In this document: positions 50,466 to 60,200 of the stretch, one piece after another
Numbering within the stretch: position 1 is the stretch's first letter
Layout of the letters: each line of letters starts with the position of its first letter
DNA from: Acinetobacter junii CIP 64.5
Lineage (GTDB): Bacteria; Pseudomonadota; Gammaproteobacteria; Pseudomonadales; Moraxellaceae
NCBI RefSeq assembly: GCF_000368765.1
Contig: NZ_KB849655.1
Span: 1,344,193 to 1,408,192, forward strand
Length of the DNA stretch: 64,000 bases
Direction of reading: 5' to 3'
Notes under the pieces: generated by a model
Told to the model about the DNA's origin: nothing
The model's input: the letters and a program-made list of their open reading frames with translations, nothing else
Databases searched by the model: none
Program-made: the position numbers and the translations under genes

Positions 50466-50621
50466 TACAGGTTCCAAACGTATCATCTTCGGTGCTATGA
50501 GATATATTCCCTACGCGTTAAAAATATCATACTAAATTCTTTCTCCCTGCAATAGATATTGCTATATATTTTTTCTTTTTAAAACAATGGATTAAGATCA
50601 TATTTGAGATTAATAACAATA

Positions 50622-50658
50622 AAAGCAATATAATACAATTTCAATTATATTGTTTTTG
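50622..50658 (+). terminator. Possible terminator after the split gene
   Basis: CAATATAAT/ATTATATTG hairpin followed by TTTTTG, about 120 bases beyond the reconstructed stop of the split gene. Weak AT-rich stem. Confidence 0.5.
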
Positions 50659-50756
50659 TTTTCCATGAAATTTAAAATATTATTAAATTCACTGTACAAA
50701 AACTTTTCTATCTTTTACGTAAAATTCAACTTAATTTATATTGGTCTAAAATTAAT

Positions 50757-51380
50757 ATGTCTACTCCCCTCTGGTTCAATCAAGGCAGTCTTGTGCTGGC
50801 AAGTAATAACAAAGGTAAAGTTGCGGAATTTGAACATCTTTTTCAGCAACTCAATCTGCCTGTTGAAATCATTCCCCAAGGAAAACTCAACATTGAAGAT
50901 GCCATCGAAGATGGTTTGAGCTTTGTGGAAAATGCGATTATCAAGGCACGTCATGCAGCCAGAATTTCGGGTAAACCTGCGATTGCTGATGATTCAGGTT
51001 TATGTGTGCCGATTTTAGGTGGTGCACCTGGCATTTACTCCGCACGTTATGCAGGCGAACATGGCAATGACGCTGCCAATAACCAGAAGCTTTTGGCCGA
51101 CCTTGTACCATTCCGCAAAGAGGGTGAAGCGATTGAGGGTATGTTTGTCTGTGTTCTGGCGCTAGTGACCCATGCAGAAGACCCACTGCCACAAATCTTT
51201 CAGGGCATTTGGAAAGGTGAGATTTTAGAAGCTGCTCGTGGAGAAAATGGTTTTGGCTATGATCCCCTATTTTGGCTGCCTGAACTCAATCTTTCCAGTG
51301 CGGAACTCAGCAAGGAAAAGAAAAGTAAAATCAGCCACCGTGGTCAGGCAATGCAATTGTTTAAAGCGAGCTTGAGCTAA
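50757..51380 (+). CDS. rdgB: dITP/XTP pyrophosphatase RdgB
   Basis: A 207-residue non-canonical purine NTP pyrophosphatase that removes dITP and XTP from the nucleotide pool. Signatures: LVLASNNKGKVAEFEHLF at the N-terminus, IADDSGLCVPILGGAPGIYSARYAG, ENGFGYDPLFWLP and the C-terminal KSKISHRGQAM. The gap upstream (about 290 bases) contains the end of the split small gene and an AT-rich stretch. Confidence 0.96.
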   Translation: MSTPLWFNQGSLVLASNNKGKVAEFEHLFQQLNLPVEIIPQGKLNIEDAIEDGLSFVENAIIKARHAARISGKPAIADDSGLCVPILGGAPGIYSARYAGEHGNDAANNQKLLADLVPFRKEGEAIEGMFVCVLALVTHAEDPLPQIFQGIWKGEILEAARGENGFGYDPLFWLPELNLSSAELSKEKKSKISHRGQAMQLFKASLS

Positions 51381-51388
51381 TTTCTATA

Positions 51389-51418
51389 GAAGCCTGAACC
51401 ACATATTCGGGCTTCTTT
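51389..51418 (+). terminator. Terminator after rdgB
   Basis: GAAGCCTGAA pairs with TTCGGGCTTC, followed by TTTCT. Confidence 0.8.
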
Positions 51419-51462
51419 CTCCTCATTTATTCCCTTTCTTATAAAATCATTTTGCATCATTC

Positions 51463-51503
51463 TTGTCGCAAAACTGCAATATAAGTGTCACATCCTTGTC
51501 ATG
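51463..51503 (+). promoter_or_regulatory. Pho-box-like direct repeats upstream of tatA
   Basis: Half-sites spaced 11 bases apart: TTGTCG (51463), CTGCAA (51474, weak), GTGTCA (51485) and TTGTCA (51496). PhoB binds tandem CTGTCAT-like repeats at 11-base spacing. A TATATA (51518-51523) lies at about the right distance to act as -10 for a PhoB-activated promoter without a -35. Confidence 0.55.
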
Positions 51504-51546
51504 CCAAGCTGTTGAGATATATACAAAGTTTGATAGGAATAAAATT

Positions 51547-51762
51547 ATGGCTGGTTTATCAATTTGGCACGTACTCATTTTCGCAATCGTGGTTATTTTA
51601 CTTTTCGGTACATCAAAGCTTAAAAACTTAGGTAAAGATGTCGGTGGTGCAGTTAAAGATTTCAAAAAATCAATGAAAGATGACGAAGCGTCAGCATCTC
51701 TAAATGAACCTCGTACGATTGATGCACAAGTAAAAAATACTGAAAGCTCAATCAAAAGTTAA
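51547..51762 (+). CDS. tatA: Sec-independent protein translocase subunit TatA
   Basis: A 71-residue TatA: one N-terminal membrane helix (about 4-21), then the [22 protein letters not shown] amphipathic helix and a charged tail. TatA forms the pore for folded proteins with twin-arginine signals. ATG 51547 behind AGGAA; a longer frame from further upstream has no ribosome site. First gene of tatABC. Confidence 0.95.
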   Translation: MAGLSIWHVLIFAIVVILLFGTSKLKNLGKDVGGAVKDFKKSMKDDEASASLNEPRTIDAQVKNTESSIKS

Positions 51763-51774
51763 GCGAGCAACAAT

Positions 51775-52218
51775 ATGTTAGATGTTGGAATGTCCGAACT
51801 TTTGGTGTTCGGCATTATTGCTTTACTTGTGCTTGGACCAGATAAATTACCTCAAGCAGCTCGCTTTGTCGGGAAATGGTATGGCAAAGTGAAGCGCCTT
51901 GTCAGTAATGTGCAAAACGATATTGATCGTGAATTACGCCTATCTGAATTACGCGAGCAGATGCAGCAAGAAATGCAACGTATTGCTGAACTAGAACAAA
52001 AAATGCAAGCTCAAATGTCTGAGCTCGAACAACAAAAACGAGAAATGTTTGTTCAACCAAGCAAACAAGAACAAACAACAGATAACATTAGTTTTCCTAC
52101 TTATCACTATGTGAAAGAGCATTCTTCATTTGTATATGTGGAAAAAAATATTCAAAAGGCTCAGACCACTATTTTTACTTCACCAGATCATCAACCTGAA
52201 TTTAAGGTGGCCGTATGA
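51775..52218 (+). CDS. tatB: Sec-independent protein translocase subunit TatB
   Basis: A 147-residue TatB: N-terminal helix (MSELLVFGIIALLVLGPDKLPQ), then a long charged amphipathic/coiled-coil region rich in Gln and Glu, as in TatB. It couples with TatC to receive twin-arginine signal peptides. 12 bases after tatA; overlaps tatC by four bases (ATGA). Confidence 0.93.
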   Translation: MLDVGMSELLVFGIIALLVLGPDKLPQAARFVGKWYGKVKRLVSNVQNDIDRELRLSELREQMQQEMQRIAELEQKMQAQMSELEQQKREMFVQPSKQEQTTDNISFPTYHYVKEHSSFVYVEKNIQKAQTTIFTSPDHQPEFKVAV

Positions 52219-53000
52219 GTACATCCTCTCATTCTCAGTTACCTGCTCAATCGATTGACGAATCAAAGCAAAAGATTGAACTTGAAGAAATGCCGATTAC
52301 CAAGCATTTAATGATCTTGCGTCAGCATTTATTCAAGATCGTTGGAATTTTATTACTCTTATTCTTTTGTTTATTACCATTTGCAAATCGTACCTATCAG
52401 TTACTTTCTGAACCTTTGCGAGCACAGCTTCCAGTTAGCTCATCAATGATCGCAACAGATGTGACTGCAACATTCATGGCGCCCTTTAAGCTGAACTTTT
52501 TTGTTGCACTGATGTTAGCAATGCCTTTTATTATTTATCAGATTTGGGCATTTGCTAAACCTGCATTATATGAACGCGAAAAGACACTTGCTCTTCCGTT
52601 ATTACTAAGCAGTATTTTTCTATTTTACGCAGGAATTGCCTTTGCATATTTTGTTGCATTACCTTCGATTTTACATTTTTTCATCAGTGTTTCACCTGAA
52701 ACTGTAGCGCCAATGACAGATATCAATAGCTATCTAGCGTTCTGTTTAAAACTATTTCTCGTATTTGGTTTAACCTTTGAGATTCCAGTGATTACACTAC
52801 TTTTGATTCTGATTGGAGTCGTGAGTACACAAAGTCTGATTGAGAAACGAAGATTTATCATTGTTGGCTGTTTTTTCGTAGCAATGTTTGTTACACCGCC
52901 TGATGCTATTTCTATGATCATGTTAGCCGTTCCGATGTGGTTATTGTTTGAGATTGGATTATTTTTTGGCAAGATTATCGAAAAAAGAAAAACAGCTTGA
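52215..53000 (+). CDS. tatC: Sec-independent protein translocase subunit TatC
   Basis: A 261-residue, six-helix TatC, the twin-arginine receptor. A conserved EEMPITKHLMILRQHL block before the first helix, the loop segment PFKLNFFVAL and the FGLTFEIPVITLLLI region are characteristic. Stop followed by a terminator, closing the tatABC operon. Confidence 0.95.
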   Translation: MSTSSHSQLPAQSIDESKQKIELEEMPITKHLMILRQHLFKIVGILLLLFFCLLPFANRTYQLLSEPLRAQLPVSSSMIATDVTATFMAPFKLNFFVALMLAMPFIIYQIWAFAKPALYEREKTLALPLLLSSIFLFYAGIAFAYFVALPSILHFFISVSPETVAPMTDINSYLAFCLKLFLVFGLTFEIPVITLLLILIGVVSTQSLIEKRRFIIVGCFFVAMFVTPPDAISMIMLAVPMWLLFEIGLFFGKIIEKRKTA

Positions 53001-53018
53001 TTACTTAGTTCTTATTAC

Positions 53019-53048
53019 TAAAAACAGGCTTCTCGCCTGTTTTTTTTA
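53019..53048 (+). terminator. Terminator of tatABC
   Basis: AAAACAGGC/GCCTGTTTT hairpin with a 5-base loop, followed by a T-run of seven or more. Confidence 0.9.
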
Positions 53049-53075
53049 ATTTTATTACTTTAATTTTTAATTGAT

Positions 53076-53116
53076 TTTTCACAAAGCTGTCACACAAGTG
53101 TCAAGGCTTCGTCACA
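53076..53116 (+). promoter_or_regulatory. Pho-box-like direct repeats upstream of phoX
   Basis: Half-sites at exact 11-base spacing: TTTTCA (53076, weak), CTGTCA (53087), GTGTCA (53098) and TCGTCA (53109). The first two strong units match the E. coli Pho-box consensus at about 14 of 19 positions by eye. A phosphatase gene follows at 53183, as expected for a PhoB target. Confidence 0.65.
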
Positions 53117-53182
53117 TTTAAACATTAAGTTTATTGGGGGAAAACTTTTAGAACAACTGTTATATTTTTTAGGAAAAATTCC

Positions 53183-55381
53183 ATGACCGAGCTATCGCCA
53201 TATCATGAAGATCAAGAGTTGGATAACAACACATCGGATAATATTCATTTCCGTGACATTTTAGAACAGCACATTAGTCGCCGTAGTCTCATCACTAAAA
53301 CTGCGAGTGGTGCTGTTGCATTAACTTTAGCATCGACATTAACTGGCTGTAACGACGACGATAATAACTCGAGCAATAACGGTGGAACATCGCCAACACC
53401 TGTTGATCCAAATAAAAAACCAGAAAAATTAAACTTTTCTCCTGTTGCTAAAAATTTAAATGACATCGTAACAGTGCCTGAAGGTTATGAAGCAACTGTA
53501 CTTTATGCTTTAGGGGATTCAATCAATCCTGCTTACGGTGCGTGGGATGATAACAATATTCCTTCAGGTTTAAGTTTTGAATATCGTTCTGGTGACTGCC
53601 ATGATGGTATGACATTTTTTGGTTTAAATAGCTCAACTCAACGTTTCGATGCAAATGTATCTGAACGTGGTTTATTAGTTATGAACCATGAATATATCAA
53701 TCCAACCTTCCTTCACCCTAAGGGACCAACGAAAGTTGATGGTCGTCGACCTGAAGATGAAGTCATTCGTGAAGTGAATGCTCACGGTGTTTCTGTGATA
53801 GAAATCAAAAAAGATAAAACAACAAATAAAGTAGAAGTGATTAAAAACTCTGTATTTAACCGCCGTATTACAGGTTCTTCCGTTATGGATTTTGCTGGTG
53901 CTGCTGCGGGCTCACCCCTTCTGGCTACTACCTACTCTCCAGCAGCTCGTCAAACTCGCGGTACGCATAATAACTGCGGTAATGGTTACACACCTTGGGG
54001 AACCTACCTGACGACTGAAGAAAACTTCATTGGTTATTTCGCACGTAGCACAACTGACGATACTTTACGTCGCCCAGAAGAAATCATTGCGCTTAAACGC
54101 TATGGTTTAAAAGCAGGTTCAAGCTCTCGTTATGGCTGGGAAACAGTAAAGGCTGGTGTACTTTCACAAGATCTTTATGATCGCTGGAATGCAGATGTAA
54201 AAGCTGAAACAGCGGGTAATGATTATCGTAATGCACCAAATACATTTGGTTGGATGGTAGAAATTGATCCATTCGATGGTCGTCAAAATCCTGTTAAACG
54301 TACATCTTTAGGTCGTTTTGCTCATGAAGATTGCCGTACTAGCCGTGTAATTGCAGGAGAAAATCTTGCTTTTTATATGGGTGACGACTCTCGTGGAGAA
54401 TATATCTACAAGTTTGTATCTGATGCAAAATGGGATCCAAAAGATATCAATGGTGGCTATGCTGCTGGTGATAAATACATGAATGCAGGTAAACTTTATG
54501 TTGCCAAATTCAATAATGACGGTACGGGTCAATGGATTGAGTTAGCCTTTGGTAAAAATGGTTTGAACCAAAGCAATTCAGTCTATCCATTTAGCTCACA
54601 AGCTGATGTTGTCACTTTTGCTCGTTTAGCAGCTGATGCAGTTGGCGCAACAAAAATGGATCGTCCAGAGTGGTGTGCGGTTAACCCAGAAAATGGTGAA
54701 GTCTACGTTACATTAACCAACAACTCGAACCGCGGTACTAGCTATCCAACTGATGCAGCAAATCCACGTAATTATGAAGACAAATATGCTGGTACAAAAA
54801 CCAATAAAGGTAATGTAAACGGTCATATTATTCGCTTGCGTGAAACAGCTGATAAAACAACTGCTGAAAGCTTCAACTGGGATATCTATCTATTTGGTGC
54901 TGAGGCATCTGGAGCTGCAAACATCAACCTTTCAGGTTTGACAGATAATAATGATCTTTCAAGCCCTGATGGTATGTGGTTTGACCCACGTGGTGTACTT
55001 TGGATTCAAACAGATGACGGCGCGTATACTGATGTAACGAACTGTATGATGCTTGCTGCACTTCCAGGTCAAGTTGGAGATGGAGCAAAAGCAACGACTT
55101 CAAATGGTACTGAAACCTTAGTTGGTAAGAAAGTAACAGATGAAACCCTGCGTCGCTTCCTTGTAGGACCTAAAGAGTGTGAAATTACAGGTGTAACAAT
55201 GACACCTGATTACAAAGCAATCTTTATTAATGTTCAGCATCCAGGTGAAGACTCTGCAGACTATGCATCCCCTTCAAGTAACTGGCCAGCAACTCAAACG
55301 AACCCAAGCAACAAAACTGCACGTCCACGTTCAGCGACTGTTGTGATCACTCGTAAAGATGGTGGGGTGATTGCTGGATAA
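53183..55381 (+). CDS. phoX: PhoX-family alkaline phosphatase with Tat signal
   Basis: A 732-residue PhoX/DUF839 phosphatase that needs calcium and iron and hydrolyses organic phosphate esters. The N-terminus has a twin-arginine motif ISRRSLITK (Arg33, Arg34), then a hydrophobic core ending in LTGC (Cys56), a lipobox, then a DDDNNSSNN linker, so it is probably a Tat-exported lipoprotein. The body has the family's PDGMWFDPRGVLWIQTD block and the VNHEYI/HEDCRTSR metal-site segments. It lies directly after tatABC with Pho-box repeats upstream. Confidence 0.9.
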   Translation: MTELSPYHEDQELDNNTSDNIHFRDILEQHISRRSLITKTASGAVALTLASTLTGCNDDDNNSSNNGGTSPTPVDPNKKPEKLNFSPVAKNLNDIVTVPEGYEATVLYALGDSINPAYGAWDDNNIPSGLSFEYRSGDCHDGMTFFGLNSSTQRFDANVSERGLLVMNHEYINPTFLHPKGPTKVDGRRPEDEVIREVNAHGVSVIEIKKDKTTNKVEVIKNSVFNRRITGSSVMDFAGAAAGSPLLATTYSPAARQTRGTHNNCGNGYTPWGTYLTTEENFIGYFARSTTDDTLRRPEEIIALKRYGLKAGSSSRYGWETVKAGVLSQDLYDRWNADVKAETAGNDYRNAPNTFGWMVEIDPFDGRQNPVKRTSLGRFAHEDCRTSRVIAGENLAFYMGDDSRGEYIYKFVSDAKWDPKDINGGYAAGDKYMNAGKLYVAKFNNDGTGQWIELAFGKNGLNQSNSVYPFSSQADVVTFARLAADAVGATKMDRPEWCAVNPENGEVYVTLTNNSNRGTSYPTDAANPRNYEDKYAGTKTNKGNVNGHIIRLRETADKTTAESFNWDIYLFGAEASGAANINLSGLTDNNDLSSPDGMWFDPRGVLWIQTDDGAYTDVTNCMMLAALPGQVGDGAKATTSNGTETLVGKKVTDETLRRFLVGPKECEITGVTMTPDYKAIFINVQHPGEDSADYASPSSNWPATQTNPSNKTARPRSATVVITRKDGGVIAG

Positions 55382-55401
55382 TCTCAGAATCATCAACACA
55401 A

Positions 55402-55426
55402 AAATGCCGATATCATGTCGGCATTT
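55402..55426. terminator. Terminator between phoX and NRDE gene
   Basis: AAATGCCGA/TCGGCATTT hairpin with a 7-base loop, between convergent genes. Confidence 0.75.
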
Positions 55427-55427
55427 G

Positions 55428-56210
55428 TTATTTCAGCAAGTCAATCTCCATTTCCACAATATTTCCCTGCTGTTCACCCTGTTGTGACTTTTCCAGCCAC
55501 TGCCATTGCTCAGATGTAAGCCTTAAAAAATTTGAACAGCGAGTCCCATAAATCGGGCTTTGGATAAAAGTCGAGGACAGCAACGCTTCCATTTCCTGAC
55601 TAATGCCTGTATCTGGCAATAGCTTTGGGATGATTTTCCGTTCATCCTCCAGAATGTCCCAAACCGCAGACTCAAAATCCGATTCTGCGACTTGAGGCTG
55701 CTGTAGTATCGGTAAAAACTCCTGAGTAAAGCGTTTACGCAAATGTCTGGTTTTATGCCAGTCTTCAGACATTAATCCATTGGATACCACATAGACGCCA
55801 TTGGCCAGAACCTGTGGCGCTTCTCCACGATTGCTCATATACACCGCCTGTTCACGATCACCTACAAACAGGTTAAAGCCCGCATAGTCCTGCTGATTCT
55901 GTTCCAGCATTTGCGCAAAGCGTATGGGAGCTAAATCACTTTCCAGAAAGTCCTGAATCAGGTGTCCGCGTGAAGTGCTGTACTGGTTCTTGTCCCGACC
56001 ATTGCGGAAGTTGGTCACGATTGCCCAGCGACCTGCTGCGGTCACGCCCATCCATGTTCCACCCGACTGTAAATCCTGCCCTGCCACAATCGGGCGGTTT
56101 TCCCACTGATGCAGGGGAGCACTGGGACGATGGTAAAACTCATCACGGTTTGAAATGAGGCAAAGTGGCATCTCATCCAGCACATGCCATGCAAAAACGA
56201 CAATACACAT
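55428..56210 (-). CDS. NRDE/TANGO2-family protein
   Basis: A 260-residue protein of the NRDE family (TANGO2-like) with the signature SNRDEFYHRPSAPLHQW, GGTWMGV and WAIVTNFR. The start at 56210 gives MCIVVFAW, with Cys2 in the position expected for an N-terminal-nucleophile-type member; an earlier in-frame start at 56225 would bury it. Role in envelope or lipid-related trafficking is proposed for eukaryotic relatives; unknown in bacteria. It begins a CTG-rich, higher-GC segment. Confidence 0.87.
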   Translation of the reverse strand: MCIVVFAWHVLDEMPLCLISNRDEFYHRPSAPLHQWENRPIVAGQDLQSGGTWMGVTAAGRWAIVTNFRNGRDKNQYSTSRGHLIQDFLESDLAPIRFAQMLEQNQQDYAGFNLFVGDREQAVYMSNRGEAPQVLANGVYVVSNGLMSEDWHKTRHLRKRFTQEFLPILQQPQVAESDFESAVWDILEDERKIIPKLLPDTGISQEMEALLSSTFIQSPIYGTRCSNFLRLTSEQWQWLEKSQQGEQQGNIVEMEIDLLK

Positions 56211-56331
56211 TGATCCTGTTTTCACCCATTTAGCGTCTGTTGACTTTCACATTGAATGTACAACATTTTTCACATCATTCCGCTACAATCTGCTCAAAAC
56301 TTAATTTCAAATTCTAAATTGAGGAACAGCG

Positions 56332-57144
56332 ATGCTGACCTATCCAAATATTGATCCAGTGGCACTGAGTTTAGGGCCAGTCAAGCTACACTGGTACGGA
56401 TTGATGTATCTCTTGGCATTTTTATGTGCATGGGGCTTGGCATCTTACCGAGCCAAACAGCGCGATGGCTGGACAGCCGACATGGTGTCCGACCTGGTGT
56501 TCTACGGCGCTTTGGGTGTGGTGCTGGGTGGTCGGGTGGGCTATGTCCTGTTTTACGAGTTCGGCAAGTTTCTGGAAAATCCACTGTGGCTATTTCAGGT
56601 CTGGACTGGGGGCATGAGCTTCCACGGTGGCTTCCTCGGTGTGATGATCGCCATGCTGTTCTGGTGTCGGAAATACCAAAAAACATGGTTTCAAACACTG
56701 GACTTTATTGCCCCCTGTGTACCCACAGGCCTGATGTTCGGTCGTATCGGCAACTTTATTGGTGGTGAGCTATATGGCCGTCAGGTGGCCAATCCTGATT
56801 ATCCTTTTGGCATGATTTTCCCAACAGACCCACTGGGCTTGGTTCGTCACCCGTCACAGATTTATCAGGCACTGTGTGAGGGTCTCATCCTGTTTATCGT
56901 GCTGTGGTGGTTTAGCTCAAAGCCCCGTCCACGTATGGCAGTTTCAGCTTTATTCCTAATCGGTTACGGCGTGGCACGCTTCTTTATGGAATTCTTCCGC
57001 CAACCCGATGCAGATCAGGGCTTTATCCTGTTTGGCTGGATGACCAAAGGGCAAATTCTCAGCTTCCCAATGATTATTATTGGACTATGGATGATGTGGT
57101 ACGCCTACCGTAGAAAAATCTATGACTGGCAAATAACCAAATAA
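56332..57144 (+). CDS. lgt: Prolipoprotein diacylglyceryl transferase
   Basis: A 270-residue, seven-helix inner-membrane enzyme that transfers diacylglycerol to the lipobox cysteine of lipoproteins. Lgt signature [14 protein letters not shown] (essential Arg) and HGGFLG are present, with a C-terminal [11 protein letters not shown] loop. Codon use is CTG-rich: the 60-base stretch at 56461-56520 counts 38 G or C, against 18 in a comparable stretch of tatC (52621-52680). Confidence 0.96.
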   Translation: MLTYPNIDPVALSLGPVKLHWYGLMYLLAFLCAWGLASYRAKQRDGWTADMVSDLVFYGALGVVLGGRVGYVLFYEFGKFLENPLWLFQVWTGGMSFHGGFLGVMIAMLFWCRKYQKTWFQTLDFIAPCVPTGLMFGRIGNFIGGELYGRQVANPDYPFGMIFPTDPLGLVRHPSQIYQALCEGLILFIVLWWFSSKPRPRMAVSALFLIGYGVARFFMEFFRQPDADQGFILFGWMTKGQILSFPMIIIGLWMMWYAYRRKIYDWQITK

Positions 57145-57146
57145 AA

Positions 57147-57174
57147 ATGATGGGAGCTGATGCTCCCATTTTTA
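57147..57174 (+). terminator. Terminator after lgt
   Basis: ATGGGAGC/GCTCCCAT hairpin with TGAT loop, followed by TTTTT. Confidence 0.85.
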
Positions 57175-57230
57175 TGGATTTTTTATTATATAAATTATAT
57201 TGTTAGCTTAAACAAATATGAGACAACAAT

Positions 57231-60200
57231 ATGAGTCACTTTATTTCAACCTATATAGACCGTATTAATCATCGTTATCGACTTGGCAATGCGACAGAAC
57301 ATACCTTTCGTGGCGATCTTGCCCAACTGATTGAATCGATAGTCCCAGATATTACTGCGACCAATGAACCTAAAAGGCAATCTTGTGGCGCACCTGACTA
57401 TATTTTGACAAAGAAAAATATTCCCATTGGCTTTATTGAAGCAAAAGATATCGGTGATAAAGACTTAGACGGATTGAAAAAGACAGGAAATAAAGAACAA
57501 TTTGATCGTTACAAAGCATCATTAAACAATCTTATTTTTACGGACTATCTCAATTTTCATATTTATCAGGATGGCGTATTTATCACTAAAATCGCCATTG
57601 CTGAGGTGACTGGCAATCATATCCGAGCGCTTCCTGAGAACTTTACTGTCTTTGAAAATCTCATCAAGAATTTTTGTACCCATATTGGACAAACCATTAA
57701 AAGTCCTAAAAAACTTGCAGAAATGATGGCAGCAAAAGCGCGTCTACTTTCTGATGTGATTGAAAAAGCCTTAACCAGTGATGAAGATAGCTTTGAGGAC
57801 AGTACATTAAAAGACCAAAAACAAGCCTTTAAACAAATCCTGATACATGACATTACCCCGAAAGGTTTTGCTGATGTATATGCTCAAACTATTGCTTACG
57901 GTATGTTTGCCGCACGTTTACATGACCCGACCTTACCGACTTTTAGCCGACAGGAAGCGGCGGAACTGATTCCTAAAACCAATCCATTTTTACGCAAACT
58001 ATTTGGCTATATTGCGGGCCCTGATATTGATGACCGTATTAAATGGATTGTCGATAGCTTGGTTGATGTTTTTCTACATTGTAATGTACATGAAATCCTT
58101 AAAAATTATGGGCGTTCCACCAAAATGGAAGACCCGATTATTCACTTTTACGAAACTTTCTTGAGTGAATATGACCCCAAATTGCGTAAAGCTCGTGGCG
58201 TTTGGTACACCCCTGCCCCAGTGGTCAATTTTATAGTGCGTGCCGTAGATGATATTTTAAAAACCGAATTTGGTTTAGCGCAAGGTTTAGCCGATACCAG
58301 TAAAACCACGATTGAAGTAGAAGCAACAGGTACAGCCATTACCAAAGGTAAAGCCAAAGGCAAGCGTATTACCGAAACCAAAGAAGTGCATAAAGTGCAA
58401 ATTCTTGACCCTGCCACAGGTACAGGGACGTTTCTTGCCGAAGTGGTGAAACATATTCATCAAAAATTTGCAGGGCAGCAAGGCATTTGGAGTAACTATG
58501 TCGAAAGCCATTTATTACCACGTTTAAATGGTTTTGAGCTGCTCATGGCAAGTTATGCGATGGCGCATTTGCAACTTGATTTGTTGCTAACCGATACAGG
58601 TTATAAACCCAAGCAAGCGCAACGCTTACGGGTGTATTTAACCAACAGTTTAGAAGAAAGTCACCCCGATACAGGCACACTATTTGCCAACTGGTTAAGT
58701 AGCGAAGCCAACGAAGCCAATCATATAAAACGAGATACCCCAGTCATGTGTATTTTGGGGAATCCGCCGTATTCTGTAAGTTCAACCAATAAAGGTGAAT
58801 GGATTCAAAACCTTATTGCAGATTATAAAAAGGATTTAAACGAACGAAAAATTAATCTTGATGATGATTACATTAAATTTATTCGCTATGGTCAATATTT
58901 TATTGAAAAAAATGGTGAAGGTGTTTTAGCCTACATTTCTAATAATAGCTTTATTGATGGGATTACCCATCGTCAAATGCGTAAAAATTTACTTGAAACC
59001 TTTGATAAAATTTACATTATTGATTTACATGGAAATACTAAGAAAAAAGAAACCACACCTGATGGTCATAAAGATGAAAATGTTTTTGATATTATGCAGG
59101 GTGTAAGTATTAATATTTTTGTAAAAACAGCTAAAACCACAAAACTTGGCAAAGTTTTTCATTATGATGTATATGGTAAACGTGAAGATAAATATGATTT
59201 CCTTAAAAATAATGCACTACCTAATATAGAATTTAAAAAATTAAATTATGATATGGAAAACTACTTTTTTGTACCTAAAAATTTTTCAGATGATGATAAA
59301 TACAAAAAAGGATTCAAAATGGATGAATTATTTAATTATTTTAATTCTGGATTGCAGACTAAAAATGATATTTTTACCATTCAACACAATATTAATGACA
59401 TCAAAGAAATTATTTCAGATTTAAAAAATATATCCGAGTCATCATTAAAAGAAAAGTATAGTCTTCCACCAGATAGACCAAGTTGGAATATATCATCAGC
59501 TAAAGAAGACGTGATGACAAATTTTGGACAAGTTTTTAAAATACACTTTAAACCTTTTGATATTAGATACTCTTATTACACAGGTAAATCTAGTGGATTT
59601 TTAGGCAGACCTAGAAAAGAATTAACCGATAATTTATTACAACCCGATAATATTGCACTCGCCACACTTCGACAAATTGCAGGTACAAAACAAACATGTG
59701 TAGTCATGCTCACCAAAACTGTGATGACAGATAGAGCCATGTATAGCACCAATGGGACACCGTATTTATTCCCCCTTTACCTTTACAACGACAATATACA
59801 ATCAGATTTAGAAGAACAACCGATTCGCAGCCCCAATTTAAACAGAGAAATTGTCGATAAAATCGTTAAAACGATTAGCCTAACCTTTACCGATGAAAAA
59901 GAAAACATTAATGGTACTTTTGCCCCAATAGATATTTTAGATTATATTTATGCAGTGCTAAACTCACCCAATTATCGAGAAAGCTATAAGGAATTTCTAA
60001 AAATTGATTTTCCTCGTGTCCCCTATCCCAAAGATGCCAAAACTTTTCTTGAACTAGGCAAACTAGGGGCTGAATTGCGTAAACTGCATTTATTAGAAAG
60101 CCCAAAAGTTGAACAGTATATTACCCAATATCCAATAGATGGCGATAATATCGTGACTAAACCAATATATAAAGATGGTCAAGTCTGGATTAATGACACA

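Larger units (their letters stand above)
49386..50500 (+). pseudogene. Small exported-protein gene split by IS630-family insertion
   Basis: The 5' part (49386-49502) encodes a signal-peptide-like start (LIIFCISASCKTYA) and stops soon after entering the IS (VKEYNTGDISIN). Removing the element with one TA target copy rejoins 49502 to 50468 in frame: the reading then continues QVPNVSSSVL and ends at TGA 50498-50500, giving 49 residues. The upstream part overlaps the preceding membrane-protein gene (ATGA), so they were one unit. The function is unknown; a lipoprotein or small secreted peptide is possible (SASC could be a lipobox). Confidence 0.6.

Noticed and set aside
56424-56768. Overlapping frames within lgt and the NRDE gene
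   Set aside because: Long alternative frames are expected in GC-rich coding DNA; lgt has unambiguous motifs.
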